Part shown: one piece after another, positions 55,045 to 64,000 of the stretch
Numbering within the stretch: position 1 is the first letter of the stretch
How the letters are laid out: the number at the start of each line of letters is the position of its first letter
Assembly: GCA_963717075.1 (NCBI GenBank)
Contig: CAVQVI010000010.1
Span: 310,001 to 374,000, forward strand
Direction of reading: 5' to 3'
From: JBGOTP01 sp963717075
GTDB taxonomy: Bacteria; Acidobacteriota; Vicinamibacteria; Vicinamibacterales; CAVVIG01
Length of the DNA: 64,000 bases
The notes under the pieces: model-generated
The model's database searches: none
Seen by the model: only the letters and a program-made list of their open reading frames with translations
Told to the model about the DNA's origin: nothing
Program-made: the position numbers and the translations under genes

Positions 55045-55833
55045 GGGCGCCGGATCGCCTGCAGCGTGAAATCTTCCTCCTTCATCGGCACGTTGTACTG
55101 CAGCTTGTCGAGCGTCAGCGCGCGTGCGGCTGCCCCGGCGCAGGTCGGCCATCTCCAGTCGTCGCGCAGTCCAGATGCCCTGAACGTTCGCGAAGTCGCG
55201 GTACGATCAGACGGCGCACGACGTCGTTCTTGACGAAGTTCTCGATCCGCGCGAACGCGTAGTTGTCCTTGCGAATCCAGACGACCGACCGCGTGTACTG
55301 CGACGACTTGGCCTGCTTCGGCGTCGACTGGATCTTCCAGCACGGTGCGCCGTCCACGGCCTCGTCGCCAAGCAGCGAGTAGTCGTACTGGTCGACGTCG
55401 CGCTCCTCGAGATCCTCGAAGCTGAAGTCGGTGCCGAAGAACCGCGTCGAGCGATCCTGCAGGGCGATCCGCCGATCGCGCTCGATCGCCGGCGTCCACA
55501 TCCACTGGTCGGACGCGCGATCGGGATGATTGACGACGAGCAGCGCCACGCCCTTGACCTCGGCCGGCGCGGTGAAGCGGAGCACCATCTTGCTGTTGCC
55601 GTGCGCTCCGAGGCGCTCGAAGCGTCCAGCGCTTGTCCGCGATCTTGCCCTTCGCATCGAACACCTGCAGCAGTCCCTCGTAGCGCTGCGACTTCGCGTC
55701 GGTTCGCCGCTGCGCTTCGTCGACGATCTGCCGCACGTTGTCAGCGGCGCGGCTGGCCGCGAAGGGCTGCAAACCACGAAGGCACGAGGATCGCGACGAT
55801 CATCGTGGTTCCGCACAGCCGCGCGCTACTCAT
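55041..55833 (-). CDS. LolA-like outer-membrane lipoprotein-sorting protein (frameshifted)
   Basis: Periplasmic protein of the LolA_like family (COG2834), expected to carry a lipid or lipidated ligand. ATG 55833 overlaps the permease stop. Signal peptide MIVAILVPSWFAA, then NVRQIVDEAQRRTDAKSQ, HGNSKMVLRFTAPAEVKGVA, WMWTPAIERDRRIALQD, STRFFGTDFSFEDLEERDVD, YSLLGDEAVDGAPCWKI and WIRKDNYAFARIENF. Breaks near 55760, 55620, 55190 and 55135. About 263 residues when corrected. The FFGTDFSFEDLE segment is characteristic of the family. Confidence 0.82.
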
Positions 55834-58401
55834 ACTCGAGCGCCTCCACGAGCGACCCGCGCACGGCCGACTCGGCCGGCCAGATCGCGGCGACGAACGC
55901 GGACGCGAGGATGGTCGGCACGAGCGCACAGCGCCACCGACACGGGGAACGCGTAGTCGAGCCGCATGCCCGCGATGTCACGGTGGACGATCTGGAGGAT
56001 GTAATACAGGTTGACCGCACCCAGCGACGAACCCGAGCACCAGCCCGAGCGTCGCCGATGCTGATCGCCTCGATCCAGATCGTCCGCCGAATCTGGCCGC
56101 GGAGGCCGCCGACCGCCTGCAGCACGCCGAGCTCGCGCCGCCGATCGGTAATCGACACCGTCAGCGTGTTCACGATGCCGAGAATCGCGACGAGCACCGC
56201 GACGGCGATCTGCACCGACGTCAGCCCGAACCACTGATCGGTGATTTTCAGGATGTAAGCCTTCAGCTCGCCGTTGGTCAGCACGAACACCTGCCGCTCG
56301 CCGGCGTAGCGCTCGAGGATCCGGCGCTTCACGTCGGGGACCTGCGCGCCGGGCTTCAAGATAGACCCGGAACACATTCACCGAATCGTCGTGCCAGTAC
56401 TTCTGAAACAGGCTGCGATCCATCAGGATCGTGCCCTGCTGATCGGAGTAGTCGACGACGATGCCGACGATCGGCAGCCGGATCACGCCGTACGGCGCGG
56501 GAATCTCGAGCATCTCGCCGAGCGTAAGGTGCTGAAGCTGGGCGAGATTGTCCGACACCATCAAGCCCTCGCCCGCCGCCGTCACGCGGTACATCGTCGT
56601 CGGCGATCACCCTCGACCGGCGGCCGGTGCGCCGTCTCGCGAGATGCTCGTCGACCTCCGTCGCGACGATCATGACCGGCGTCTGCCGGAAGACGATCCG
56701 GGCGTCGCGCACCATCTGGACGCGCTCGACGCCGGCACCGCCGCCAGCTCGGCGCCCATCGTCGGCGGAAACCGCGAGCGTGCGGATCACGATGTCCTGC
56801 GACGGCATCACGAACAGATCGGGATTGAGCGCCGTGTCCATCCAGTCGATGATCGACTCGTAGCTGGCGCGCGCCATGCCGGCAAACGCGACGACGAGCG
56901 CGAGCGACAGCATCAGCGCGGCGACGCTCGCCGACGTGCGGCGCGGCGCCTGAATCAGGCTGTCGGCGGCGAGCGCGCCTTCGACCGGCCGCAGCCACTT
57001 CAGGATCGGCCGCAGGGCCTGCGCGAGCGCGAGCGACAGCAGCGGGCCGAGCAGCAGCGCGACGACGACGGCGAGGACGTAGCCGACGTAGAAGACCACC
57101 CGCGAGTCGCCGAACGACGAGACAGCCGAGCGAGACGGCGCCGAGCATCGCGGCGCCAGAACGGCGCGCACCCGGCTCTCACCGGCCGACAGGACCTGAT
57201 ACTTGCCCTTCTGCAGCGCCTGAACCGGATCGACGCGGGCCGCCTGACGCGCCGGAATCAGCGCGGCGACGATGCTCGTGGCGACGCCGATGACCAGCGG
57301 CCGCCATCAAGCAGGCTCGGGCTCGTCGCCGATCTCGTCGGCCCGCTGCGCGACGCCGTAGACGTCGCTGATGAGATTCGCCGATCGACGCGGCAATCGC
57401 CGCGCGCGATCAGCAGGCCGAAGACCAGGCCGCCAAGCGAGCCGATGAGCGCCGGTGACGGCGCTCTCGCCGAGAAACAGCCATCGGATCTGCTGTCGGG
57501 TCGCGCCGAGCGCGCGAAGGATGCCGATCTCCGATCGCCGCTGCGTGACGGCGATCGCGAACGAGTTGTAGATGATGAACATCCCGATGAACAGCGCGAA
57601 CAGGCTCGAGATGTTCACCATCATCGAGTACGCCGCGATCATCGCTTCGAACTGCTGACCGCGGCCCGACGGCGGGTCGATCTGGAATCCCGGCCCGAGC
57701 AGCCCGCGCGAGCTCCTCCTGCGCTTCGACAATCGTCCGGCCTGGCTGCAAGGCCGAGGTCGATGCGATCGAACGTCCGGCCGCGCCCGAACATCTTCTG
57801 CGCGGCGTAGACGTCCATGATGGCGAGGTTGCCGCCGAACGCGCTCGCCAGCCCGGACGACTTCATGATGCCGCGCACGGTGAACCGCTCGCTCGCCGAG
57901 CGCGGTCCCGAGCGGGAGCTGACTGTTCACCGCCAAGGCGGTTCTTGTCGGCGAACTCCTTCGTCAGAATGATCGAGTCGGGCTGCGCGAGGAACACGAG
58001 CGGATCGTCGATGACCGCTTCGTCGCCGCACTCGAGATCGTAGTCGCGCAGGCTGCGGTCGCCGGTCATGTCGACGCCGAGGACGAGCAGGCTGCCTTCG
58101 CCGGCCACTCGGGAATCGACAACCGCCTCGATGACCGGCACCGCCACGCGCACCGTCGATGCCGACTGGACTCTCTCGAGGATCTCTTCGTCGAAGCCGG
58201 TCTCGCCCGCCGTGACCTGCAGCTCGGTCTTGCCGGCGATGCGATCGACGGTCGCGTTGAAGCGCGAACAGCACGCTCTGATTGGCCGTGTGCATGCCGA
58301 CGAACACGGCCACGCCGAGCACGATGCCCGCCGATCGTCAGCATCGTCCGCAGGACGTGCTTGCGGAAGTACGGCCAGCTGATGAGGCGCAGGAGGATCA
58401 C
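55826..58401 (-). CDS. ABC transporter permease with two FtsX domains (heavily frameshifted)
   Basis: About 858 residues when corrected. ATG 58401 overlaps the ATPase stop. Order: N-terminal helix (ISWPYFRKHVLRTMLTIGG), periplasmic domain (ELQVTAGETGFDEEILERV, LLVLGVDMTGDRSLRDYDL), first FtsX domain (SLFALFIGMFIIYNSFAIAV, QRRSEIGILRALGAT), central helices (FYVGYVLAVVVALLLG), second periplasmic domain (GTILMDRSLFQKYWHDDSV) and second FtsX domain (VAVLVAILGIVNTLTVSI, DRRRELGVLQAVGGL). At least eight frame breaks. The double-FtsX form is known for type VII ABC permeases moving lipids or lipoproteins across the periplasm. Confidence 0.82.
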
Positions 58402-59105
58402 GGCACCGCCCCAACGGCACTGCGCCGCACGTCCTCGACGATGCGGCCGTCGCGAAGCGCGATCGTCCGCGCGCAGCTCTCGGCCACCTTCATGTCGTGC
58501 GTGACGATGACGACCGTCGAGCCGAGGCGCGCGTGGAGATCGCGGATGAGCGCCAGAATCTCGTCGCCGGTGTGCGTGTCGAGATTGCCGGTCGGCTCGT
58601 CGGCGAGCAGGATCGGCGGATAGATCGACAGCGCGCGTGCGATCGCCGACGCGCTGACGTTCGCCGCCGGACAGCTCCTCGGGCAGATGCGTGCAGGCGG
58701 TGGCCGAGCTGGACGAGCGTCAGCAGCTCGCGTCGCCCGCTCCTCGACTTTCGCCCGCGGCCAGCCGCGCAGGTGCAGCGGCAGCCCGACGTTCTCGAGA
58801 CACGAGAGCGTCGGCAGCAGGTTGAAGAACTGAAAGATGAAACCGATCTTGTCGCGCCGAACCCGCGTCAGCTCATCGTCGGACAGCCCAGCAAGCGCTT
58901 CGCCGTCGATGCGAACCTCGCCGGAGGTCGGACGATCGAGGCCGCCAATCAGGTTGAGCAGCGTGGATTTCCCGGAGCCGGACGGGCCGATGATCGACAC
59001 CATCTCACCGCGCGGAATCGACAGCGTGACGTTGTCGAGGGCGATGACATGTCGTTTGCCTGCGAATTGCTTGGCGACGCGCTCCATCTCGATGACGTTG
59101 TCCAT
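58398..59105 (-). CDS. ABC transporter ATP-binding protein, LolD/MacB type (frameshifted in the middle)
   Basis: Energises the permease. ATG 59105, 235 residues when corrected. Walker A IIGPSGSGKSTLLNLIGGLD, Q-loop FIFQFFNLLPTLSCLENV, Walker B ILLADEPTGNLDTHTGDEI and H-loop VVIVTHDMKVAESCA. The ABC signature lies in a different frame near 58665 (ELSGGERQRV), and breaks at about 58650, 58695 and 58735 hide it. An in-frame upstream extension to 59168 has no family support. First gene of the six-gene minus-strand unit. Confidence 0.9.
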   Translation of the reverse strand: MDNVIEMERVAKQFAGKRHVIALDNVTLSIPRGEMVSIIGPSGSGKSTLLNLIGGLDRPTSGEVRIDGEALAGLSDDELTRVRRDKIGFIFQFFNLLPTLSCLENVGLPLHLRGWPRAKVEERATRAADARPARPPPARICPRSCPAANVSASAIARALSIYPPILLADEPTGNLDTHTGDEILALIRDLHARLGSTVVIVTHDMKVAESCARTIALRDGRIVEDVRRSAVGAVP

Positions 59106-59184
59106 GGGCCTGGCTTCCAGTCCGATTATGTGAATAGTTTCACAAAAGTGTCCAGTCATCAAACGCACGCAAGCGGCAGCGGAG

Positions 59185-59202
59185 GTCAGACCCTCGTCTG
59201 AC
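59185..59202. repeat. GTCAGAC inverted repeat in the divergent promoter region
   Basis: GTCAGAC and GTCTGAC are perfect inverted copies around CCTC. TACAAT (59210-59215) follows and could be the -10 element of the ThyX-like gene, placing the repeat over its -35 region. It could be an operator, or a REP-like unit of the GGGGTCAGAC type. Confidence 0.5.
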
Positions 59203-59219
59203 CCCGATGTACAATTCGC

Positions 59220-60831
59220 GTGGCTTTCATGATCGACATCTTTACGACGGATGAAGCACGTGCCCTCGCGCCGTACTTCACCAACACGGACAAGTCGGTC
59301 TTCGCACTGAAGAACCTTCCAGAAACGGTCAAAGGCGCTCTCTTTGCCCGCTACTCGCGATCGGCCAAGTCGCTTCGGCGTCTTTTTCTCGACGAGTTCC
59401 TCGGAGAGGTCCGGTCACCCGGCGCCGTCGATCGTCCCGGCGAGGACGGCGTCGGCGCCGAGCGAGCCGACACGTCTTTACGCGCGCGTCCTCAACGAAT
59501 ACGGCGACGATTCGGTCGCCCAGCTTGGCGGGGCGCATCTCGCCTGCGAGGGTGTATCGAACGTACTGACGAAGGTGCTCGAGTGGGGACGCCTGATGGC
59601 CTACCTCGAACAGTCGACACGCTACGTTCCCTATACCGACCGCCCGAATGGGCGGTGGAAGTACCACGTGCCGGCGGAAATCGAGCGCTCACCCCTGGTG
59701 GACGAGTTTGTCCGCACGATGGATCTGGCGTTCGACACGTACGCACGCTGGATTCCGGCGATGGAGGCGCACTTCCGCGCGAAATACCCAAAGGCGTCCG
59801 AGGACTCCGACGCCGTCTATCGTTCGGTCATTCGCGCCAAGGCGCTCGATACGCTGCGCGGCCTGCTGCCGGCGGCGACTACGTCGAATGTCGGGTTGTT
59901 CGGCACCGGCCAGGCGTTCGAAGCATTGCTGCTGCGTATGTTCGCACACCCGCTGGAGGAGGTGCGAACACACGCCCAGCTCATGCTGGGCGAACTGCGG
60001 CAGGTCATCCCCGCGTTTCTCGCACGGATCGATCAGCCGGAGCGCGGCGGACGCTGGATTCAGTACCTCTCGGAGACACGGCGGAATTTCGAGCGTGCGG
60101 CCGAAGCAGCTCTTCGACGAGCAGTCCCTGAATCGAGCCCGGAAGTCACGCTGACCGACTTCGATCCGGAGGGAGAGACCAAGGTCGTCGCCTCAGCCCT
60201 CTACGCAGTCTCTGCCTTGCCGGATGCGCAACTGATGGCCATCGCCCGGGCGATGAGCGTCGAAGACCGCGCTTCTCTGCTCCGCGCGTATGCGGGCGAC
60301 CGTGCAAACCGACGGCACAAGCCAGGCCGCGCGTTCGAGCGAACGCACTATCGCTTCGACATCCTCACCGACTACGGCGCCTTCCGGGATCTCCAGCGAC
60401 ATCGTCTCCTCACGCTCGACTGGCAGCCTCTGAGCGTCGATCACGGCTACATCGAGCCGGCGGCCATCGAGGAGGCGGGGGCCCTATCGGACTGGCGAAC
60501 CGTGATGGACCGATCGGCCGATCTCCACACGGCTCTCGCTTCACGCGACCTTGCCGTTGCCGCGCCCTACGCCGTGGTCATGGCCTACCGCGTACGGTTC
60601 TACATGGACATGAACGCGCGCGAAGCGATGCACCTCATCGAGCTGCGCACGGCACCGCAGGGTCATCCGTCCTATCGCCGGATCTGTCAGCTGATGCACC
60701 GCGCGATCGTCGATGTCGCCGGCCACCGCGGCATCGCCGAGGCCATGCGGTTCGTCGATCACTCGGCGGTGGAGCTCGAGCGGCTGCAATCCGAACGGGC
60801 GCTCGAGAAGAAGCGCCTGGCGAGGAGTTAG
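59220..60831 (+). CDS. Tandem ThyX-like protein (FAD-dependent thymidylate synthase family, double length; one apparent frameshift)
   Basis: About 537 residues from GTG 59220 (or 534 from ATG 59229), twice a normal ThyX. The N-terminal half has YARVLNEYGDDSVAQLGG and LEWGRLMAYLEQSTRYVPY, placed like the ThyX flavin and dUMP motif but without RHR. The C-terminal half has LQRHRLLTLDWQPLSVDHGY, matching RHRxxSxNExS only partly, and FYMDMNAREAMHLIELRTAP, the ThyX C-terminal block. A break at about 59466 separates the first 80 residues. It may make dTMP or have drifted to another role. It is divergent from the ABC operon. Confidence 0.78.
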
Positions 60832-60843
60832 CTCAGCTGGTGG

Positions 60844-61372
60844 TCACTGATCCTTGCGCCAGTAGCGGGAATATTCGTCGAGGAAGGTCAACGAATCGAA
60901 CGATCGCATCCGGTCGAAGAACAGGATGCCGTCGAGATGATCGGTCTCGTGCTGAATGACGCGGGCCGAGAAGTCCTGCGCGTGGAGTTCGATCGTCTCG
61001 CCGTCGCGACCGAACGCGCGAACCATGACCTCCCGCGCGCGTGGCACCTGGCCACGAATGTCGGGAATGCTCAGGCAGCCTTCCCAGTCCTCAACGACAT
61101 CGACGCCCGCGACCGTGATCTCGGGATTGATGATTGCGATGGGATCAGCCGCTTCCTCGTTCTCAGACCTGTCGAGCGTGGCGACAAACAACCGGAGTCC
61201 CTCGTGAATCTGCGGCGCCGCCAGCCCGACGCCGTGATACTCGAGCATCGTCTCGATCATGTCGTCGATCAGCTTCTGAATCGGCGCAGTCTTGATCTCG
61301 GCGGCGCTCGATGGTTCGCGCCTTCGCGCGAAGCACGGGATGGCCCATGCGTGCGACCTTCAAGATGGACAT
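60844..61372 (-). CDS. def: Peptide deformylase (one apparent frameshift)
   Basis: Removes the formyl group from new proteins. ATG 61372: SILKVARMGHPVLRAKAR; after a break between 61295 and 61330: EIKTAPIQKLIDDMIETML, then the three family motifs GVGLAAPQIHEG, EGCLSIPDIRG (Cys ligand) and QHETDHLDGILF (His, Glu, His). About 176 residues. It converges with the ThyX-like gene 12 bases away and is divergent from the NUDIX gene. Confidence 0.95.
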
Positions 61373-61437
61373 ACCGGTCGAATTATACTGAGAGGCGCCG
61401 GGGAGCGAACCTGACGTCCGGCTCCCGTGTGTTCGCC

Positions 61438-61989
61438 GTGTCTGACATCAATCTGCACCCTCACGACGATTCGCGCGCGTTCCGCTTCTGCCCGCGATGC
61501 GGCGCGACACTCGAGAGCCGGCTCCTCAAGGCCAGCGAACCGCCACGGCTGGTCTGTACCGGCTGCGGATTCGTGTTCTACCTCGATCCAAAGATTGCCG
61601 TTGGCACGATTATTCGTGCAACGTCAGGCGGCATCGTCCTGGTTCGCCGGGCCATTGAACCTGGGTACGGCAAGTGGGTCTTCCCCGGCGGCTACGTTGA
61701 TCGCGGAGAACCATTGACGAGCGCCGCAGTCCGCGAAGCCCGGGAGGAGTGCGGTTTCGACGTGCGCCTCGACGGCCTGGTGAATATCTACTCCTACTCA
61801 GGCCGTGTGCCGGTCATTGTCGTGTACGCGGCCACGGCGATCGGAGGGACGCTTGCTCCGGATGAGGAGTGCTTGGAAACCGCTGTGTTCGCGGGGGAAT
61901 CGATTCCATGGGACAATCTGGCCTTTCATAGCACCCACGAGGGACTCCGAGACTACCTGGCCGGCCTCCTGCACCCTGTTTCAAGATAG
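61438..61989 (+). CDS. NUDIX hydrolase with N-terminal zinc ribbon
   Basis: Pyrophosphohydrolase. GTG 61438 (61429 is an alternative) gives 183 residues. A two-knuckle zinc ribbon (FCPRCGATLESR, VCTGCGFVFYLDP) is followed by the Nudix domain with the box GGYVDRGEPLTSAAVREARE and ECGF. The zinc ribbon plus Nudix layout is that of NudC/NADH-pyrophosphatase relatives, but the protein is shorter than NudC. Substrate uncertain. Divergent from def. Confidence 0.92.
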   Translation: MSDINLHPHDDSRAFRFCPRCGATLESRLLKASEPPRLVCTGCGFVFYLDPKIAVGTIIRATSGGIVLVRRAIEPGYGKWVFPGGYVDRGEPLTSAAVREAREECGFDVRLDGLVNIYSYSGRVPVIVVYAATAIGGTLAPDEECLETAVFAGESIPWDNLAFHSTHEGLRDYLAGLLHPVSR

Positions 61990-62101
61990 CGTCGTTTTTC
62001 CCGTGAAATCGCGCTGCTGACAGCGCGGCGCTCGCCGTATTGTGCGAACGATGCCAATTGTGTAATTGGAGCGTCTGCGCGCCCTGCGTGAAGGACTGCC
62101 A

Positions 62102-63004
62102 TTGAACAAGCATCTCTGCCTCGCTGGAACACTCGTGGTTTCGATGATGAGTGGGGCGTGCGCCCAGTTCGAAACCAGCAAGGAGTCGCTGACACCGGCC
62201 GCGCCATCGCCGATTCCTGGAGGCAGCTCAACCGGCAGCCTGGTCGGCATGTGGACGCCTTCATCTGGCGTGGCAGCCCCAGACCCCTCCACCTGCGGAA
62301 ACGTCCAGTGGGAGATCACCAGCCAGTCCGATACGGCCGTCCAGGGCAACTTCTCCATGGAATGCGGTGGAGGTGTCACGGCTTCAGCCACCGTGTCAGG
62401 CACTCTGACCAGTCCAACGACGGTCACCATTCACGCGGTAGGCACCGGCAGGTTCAGCGGTCTCGGCTGCCCGTTCACGCTGGATGCCATCGGAACCATT
62501 CTTGACAGCGGCAACGCCATCAGAATCCCTTACACGGGAACGACGTGCTTTGGTCCAGTGTCGGGCACCGAGACGCTGCGCAAACCGACGCCGCCGCCGC
62601 CACCCGCGCCGGAGCCAACGCCAGCCCCGCCCGGCGAGAATCCTCACCACGTGCCGCCGGGTCCGCTCAATGACCTTCGAGCCTCGCAGGTCATCTTTGC
62701 CACCGGTGACGAGTTCCCGCAGCTTCTGGCACCGATTGGCGACGTTGGTCAGAAGACGGCAAATGCCGAGGAAATGCTGTTGCGCTGCATCTGGCATCTC
62801 CAGCATGCCGGGTTCCAAGCCGGGCGACAACGCAATCCATCGGGAGCCATCTCGACCGACAAGTTGACAGTCGTCCTCGACGATCAGCGCTGGCACGCGT
62901 ACGACATCCTGACGAACTTCGACATCGGCGGCGTCAATACGCGGGTCATCTGGTTCGAGGTGACGCCGCCAAACCCGCTGGGCAACGGCGGGATTCAGGA
63001 CTAG
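62102..63004 (+). CDS. Predicted lipoprotein of unknown function
   Basis: TTG 62102 is taken as start because NKHLCLAGTLVVSMMSGAC is a lipoprotein signal with the lipobox Cys. 300 residues. The first part is a beta-rich domain (LVGMWTPSSG, NVQWEITSQSDTAVQGNFS, TVTIHAVGTGRFSGLG) of the kind that has a conserved 'W....G....F' pattern. A proline-rich linker (PTPPPPPAPEPTPAPPGENP) leads to a C-terminal domain (AEEMLLRCIWHLQHAGFQAG, DKLTVVLDDQRWHAYDIL). No family recognised. An in-frame extension to 62066 is less likely. Confidence 0.72.
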   Translation: MNKHLCLAGTLVVSMMSGACAQFETSKESLTPAAPSPIPGGSSTGSLVGMWTPSSGVAAPDPSTCGNVQWEITSQSDTAVQGNFSMECGGGVTASATVSGTLTSPTTVTIHAVGTGRFSGLGCPFTLDAIGTILDSGNAIRIPYTGTTCFGPVSGTETLRKPTPPPPPAPEPTPAPPGENPHHVPPGPLNDLRASQVIFATGDEFPQLLAPIGDVGQKTANAEEMLLRCIWHLQHAGFQAGRQRNPSGAISTDKLTVVLDDQRWHAYDILTNFDIGGVNTRVIWFEVTPPNPLGNGGIQD

Positions 63005-63024
63005 CTATTCGGGGATTCCATGAG

Positions 63025-63063
63025 CGGCGGACGCTCCCTCTCGATTGAAACGAGCGTCCGCCG
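63025..63063. terminator. Long hairpin between convergent genes, probable two-way terminator
   Basis: CGGCGGACGCTC (63025-63036) and GAGCGTCCGCCG (63052-63063) form a perfect 12-base-pair stem with a 15-base loop. It fills the gap between the lipoprotein and aldolase stops. There is no T-run, so it may block transcripts or protect 3' ends without being a classic intrinsic terminator. Confidence 0.6.
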
Positions 63064-63069
63064 TCGCGA

Positions 63070-64000
63070 TCAGTCTGCCAGGCCTTCGGCCTTCTTCTCC
63101 GCAGCGGTAGTCTTCCCGCCGGCGGCCACAATCTCCGCCTCGCGGTCGAGCGCCAGTTGGGGCACCTTCACGAACTTGGCCACCAACGCGGCCGTACCGT
63201 CAATCTTCAACTGGCGCATGAGAAACGAGAAGCGCTCTTCGAGCGACTGTCCAATCGCGCGGCGGTTCTCTTCGGCGATGCTCCACATGCGCCGCTTGAA
63301 GGGGCCGATCGCCTTCTTGCGCGCCTTGTAAATGAACTGTTCTTCGGTGTCGCTCGGCTTGCGTTCCTCGAGCGCGTGCTCCCGGATCCATGCGTACATC
63401 TCAGCCTTGAGATCCGCTGGGAACTGCGGGTGCTCGTACACCATGTTCTGGAAATCGGTGGCAAGGTGGATCTCGCACGCGCCGACTCGCGGGAACGCAT
63501 CAAATGCGTCCGCTGGAAGCGTCGACGCGCCGTGCTGCACCGCGCCCGCCTAGTCCATAGTCCTTGCGCGCCGCGCGCGACAGTTCGTCGAGTGTCTTCA
63601 AATCGATCTTCACGTCGGTCCTTACGGTGCCGTCGGCGTTGACGAACCCGCCGTGCGCCGTGCCGGTTTGAACGCTGATCTTGCTCAACCCAATGAGCGA
63701 CGCCCCACGTTGCTTGAGTGTCTTGTTGAAGCCGTCCATGTACGCGTGCAATTCGTGGACGTCAGAATTCTTCCCGCCGACTTCGCCAATCTCGCCGCCA
63801 ACGGAGACCGTGACGCCCTGGGGCTCCTGCTTTCTGATGAACGCGGCGAAATCGGCCGCCAGCGTGACGTTCACTTCCTGCTGCTCGGCCAGCGTCGCCC
63901 GACTCAGATCCACCAGCGTGGAGGTGTCGATGTCGATGTTGTAGAACCCGGCGGCGATCTCCTCCTTGATGAGGGCACGCAGCGTTTCGATCTCCTTGTC
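63070..64000 (-). CDS. Class II fructose-bisphosphate aldolase family protein, 5' end outside (one apparent frameshift)
   Basis: Zinc aldolase of the FBA/tagatose-bisphosphate family. The frame is open to the right edge (ALIKEEIAAGFYNIDIDTST) and then reads SVGGEIGEVGGKNSDVHELH, GLSKISVQTGTAHGGFVN and KIDLKTLDELSRAARKDYG. After one break near 63545 follow GAVQHGASTLP, GACEIHLATDFQNMVYEHP and a long C-terminal extension (RKKAIGPFKRRMWSIAEEN). The GTAHGG and HGAST segments hold the phosphate and zinc sites. The C-terminal extension of about 100 residues resembles the larger aldolase-like proteins rather than E. coli FbaA. Confidence 0.87.

Overview
The window looks like one chromosomal segment of a GC-rich, Gram-negative, mDAP-peptidoglycan bacterium. 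An outer membrane is shown by a TonB-dependent receptor, a LolA-like protein and lipoproteins. The long division/cell-wall cluster, the tandem-ThyX protein, the carboxypeptidase-regulatory TonB receptor and the DUF1684 lipoprotein together suggest Acidobacteriota (Vicinamibacteria-like). That placement is inference. I see no phage, insertion sequence, CRISPR array or rRNA operon.

Layout. 0-4.4 kb: partial old yellow enzyme, citrate synthase, a processive-type glycosyltransferase, larB. 4.5-10.6 kb: a macromolecular-synthesis block mutS2-dnaG-rpoD, then a CAT-anticodon tRNA and a rho-independent terminator. 10.8-15.6 kb: zinc-ribbon protein, RNase HI, YfiH/PgeF, AcpS, a small unknown protein and a radical SAM protein. 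15.8-30.9 kb (minus strand): a dcw cluster transcribed mraZ-rsmH-ftsL-ftsI-murE-mraY-murD-ftsW-murG-murC-ftsQ-ftsA-ftsZ, with a strong promoter and three phased MraZ-type boxes in front of mraZ. murF, murB and ddl are absent from it. 31.2-38.6 kb: YchF-like ATPase, a nucleotide-sugar cassette (two SDR proteins and a DegT aminotransferase), a secreted proline-rich protein, YqeY and the lipid II flippase MurJ. 38.7-48.3 kb: rhomboid and HtpX proteases, LemA, cupin, fused 2-oxoacid dehydrogenase E1, two alpha/beta hydrolases, acyl-CoA dehydrogenase, DUF1684 lipoprotein, HAD phosphatase. 48.6-51.5 kb: TonB-dependent receptor with a possible operator upstream. 51.6-59.1 kb (minus strand): a compact six-gene unit, ABC ATPase, double-FtsX permease, LolA-like periplasmic protein, outer-membrane barrel, MBL hydrolase, M20 peptidase. 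59.2-64 kb: tandem ThyX-like protein, peptide deformylase, NUDIX hydrolase, lipoprotein, partial class II aldolase.

Two threads run through the window. First, about half the genes, including essential ones (rpoD, dnaG, gltA, murD, murE, mraY, ftsI, def), carry apparent frameshifts. These cluster at about 7-15.5 kb and 55-59 kb, while 35.8-50.5 kb is clean. I treat them as probable sequence or assembly errors, and give each gene as one CDS over its whole span with the break positions. Second, the intergenic gaps hold several families of short hairpins and short-word repeats resembling REP elements. The most interesting biology is the envelope-transport operon at 51.6-59.1 kb, the phased repeats in front of mraZ and of the TonB receptor, and the tandem ThyX protein.
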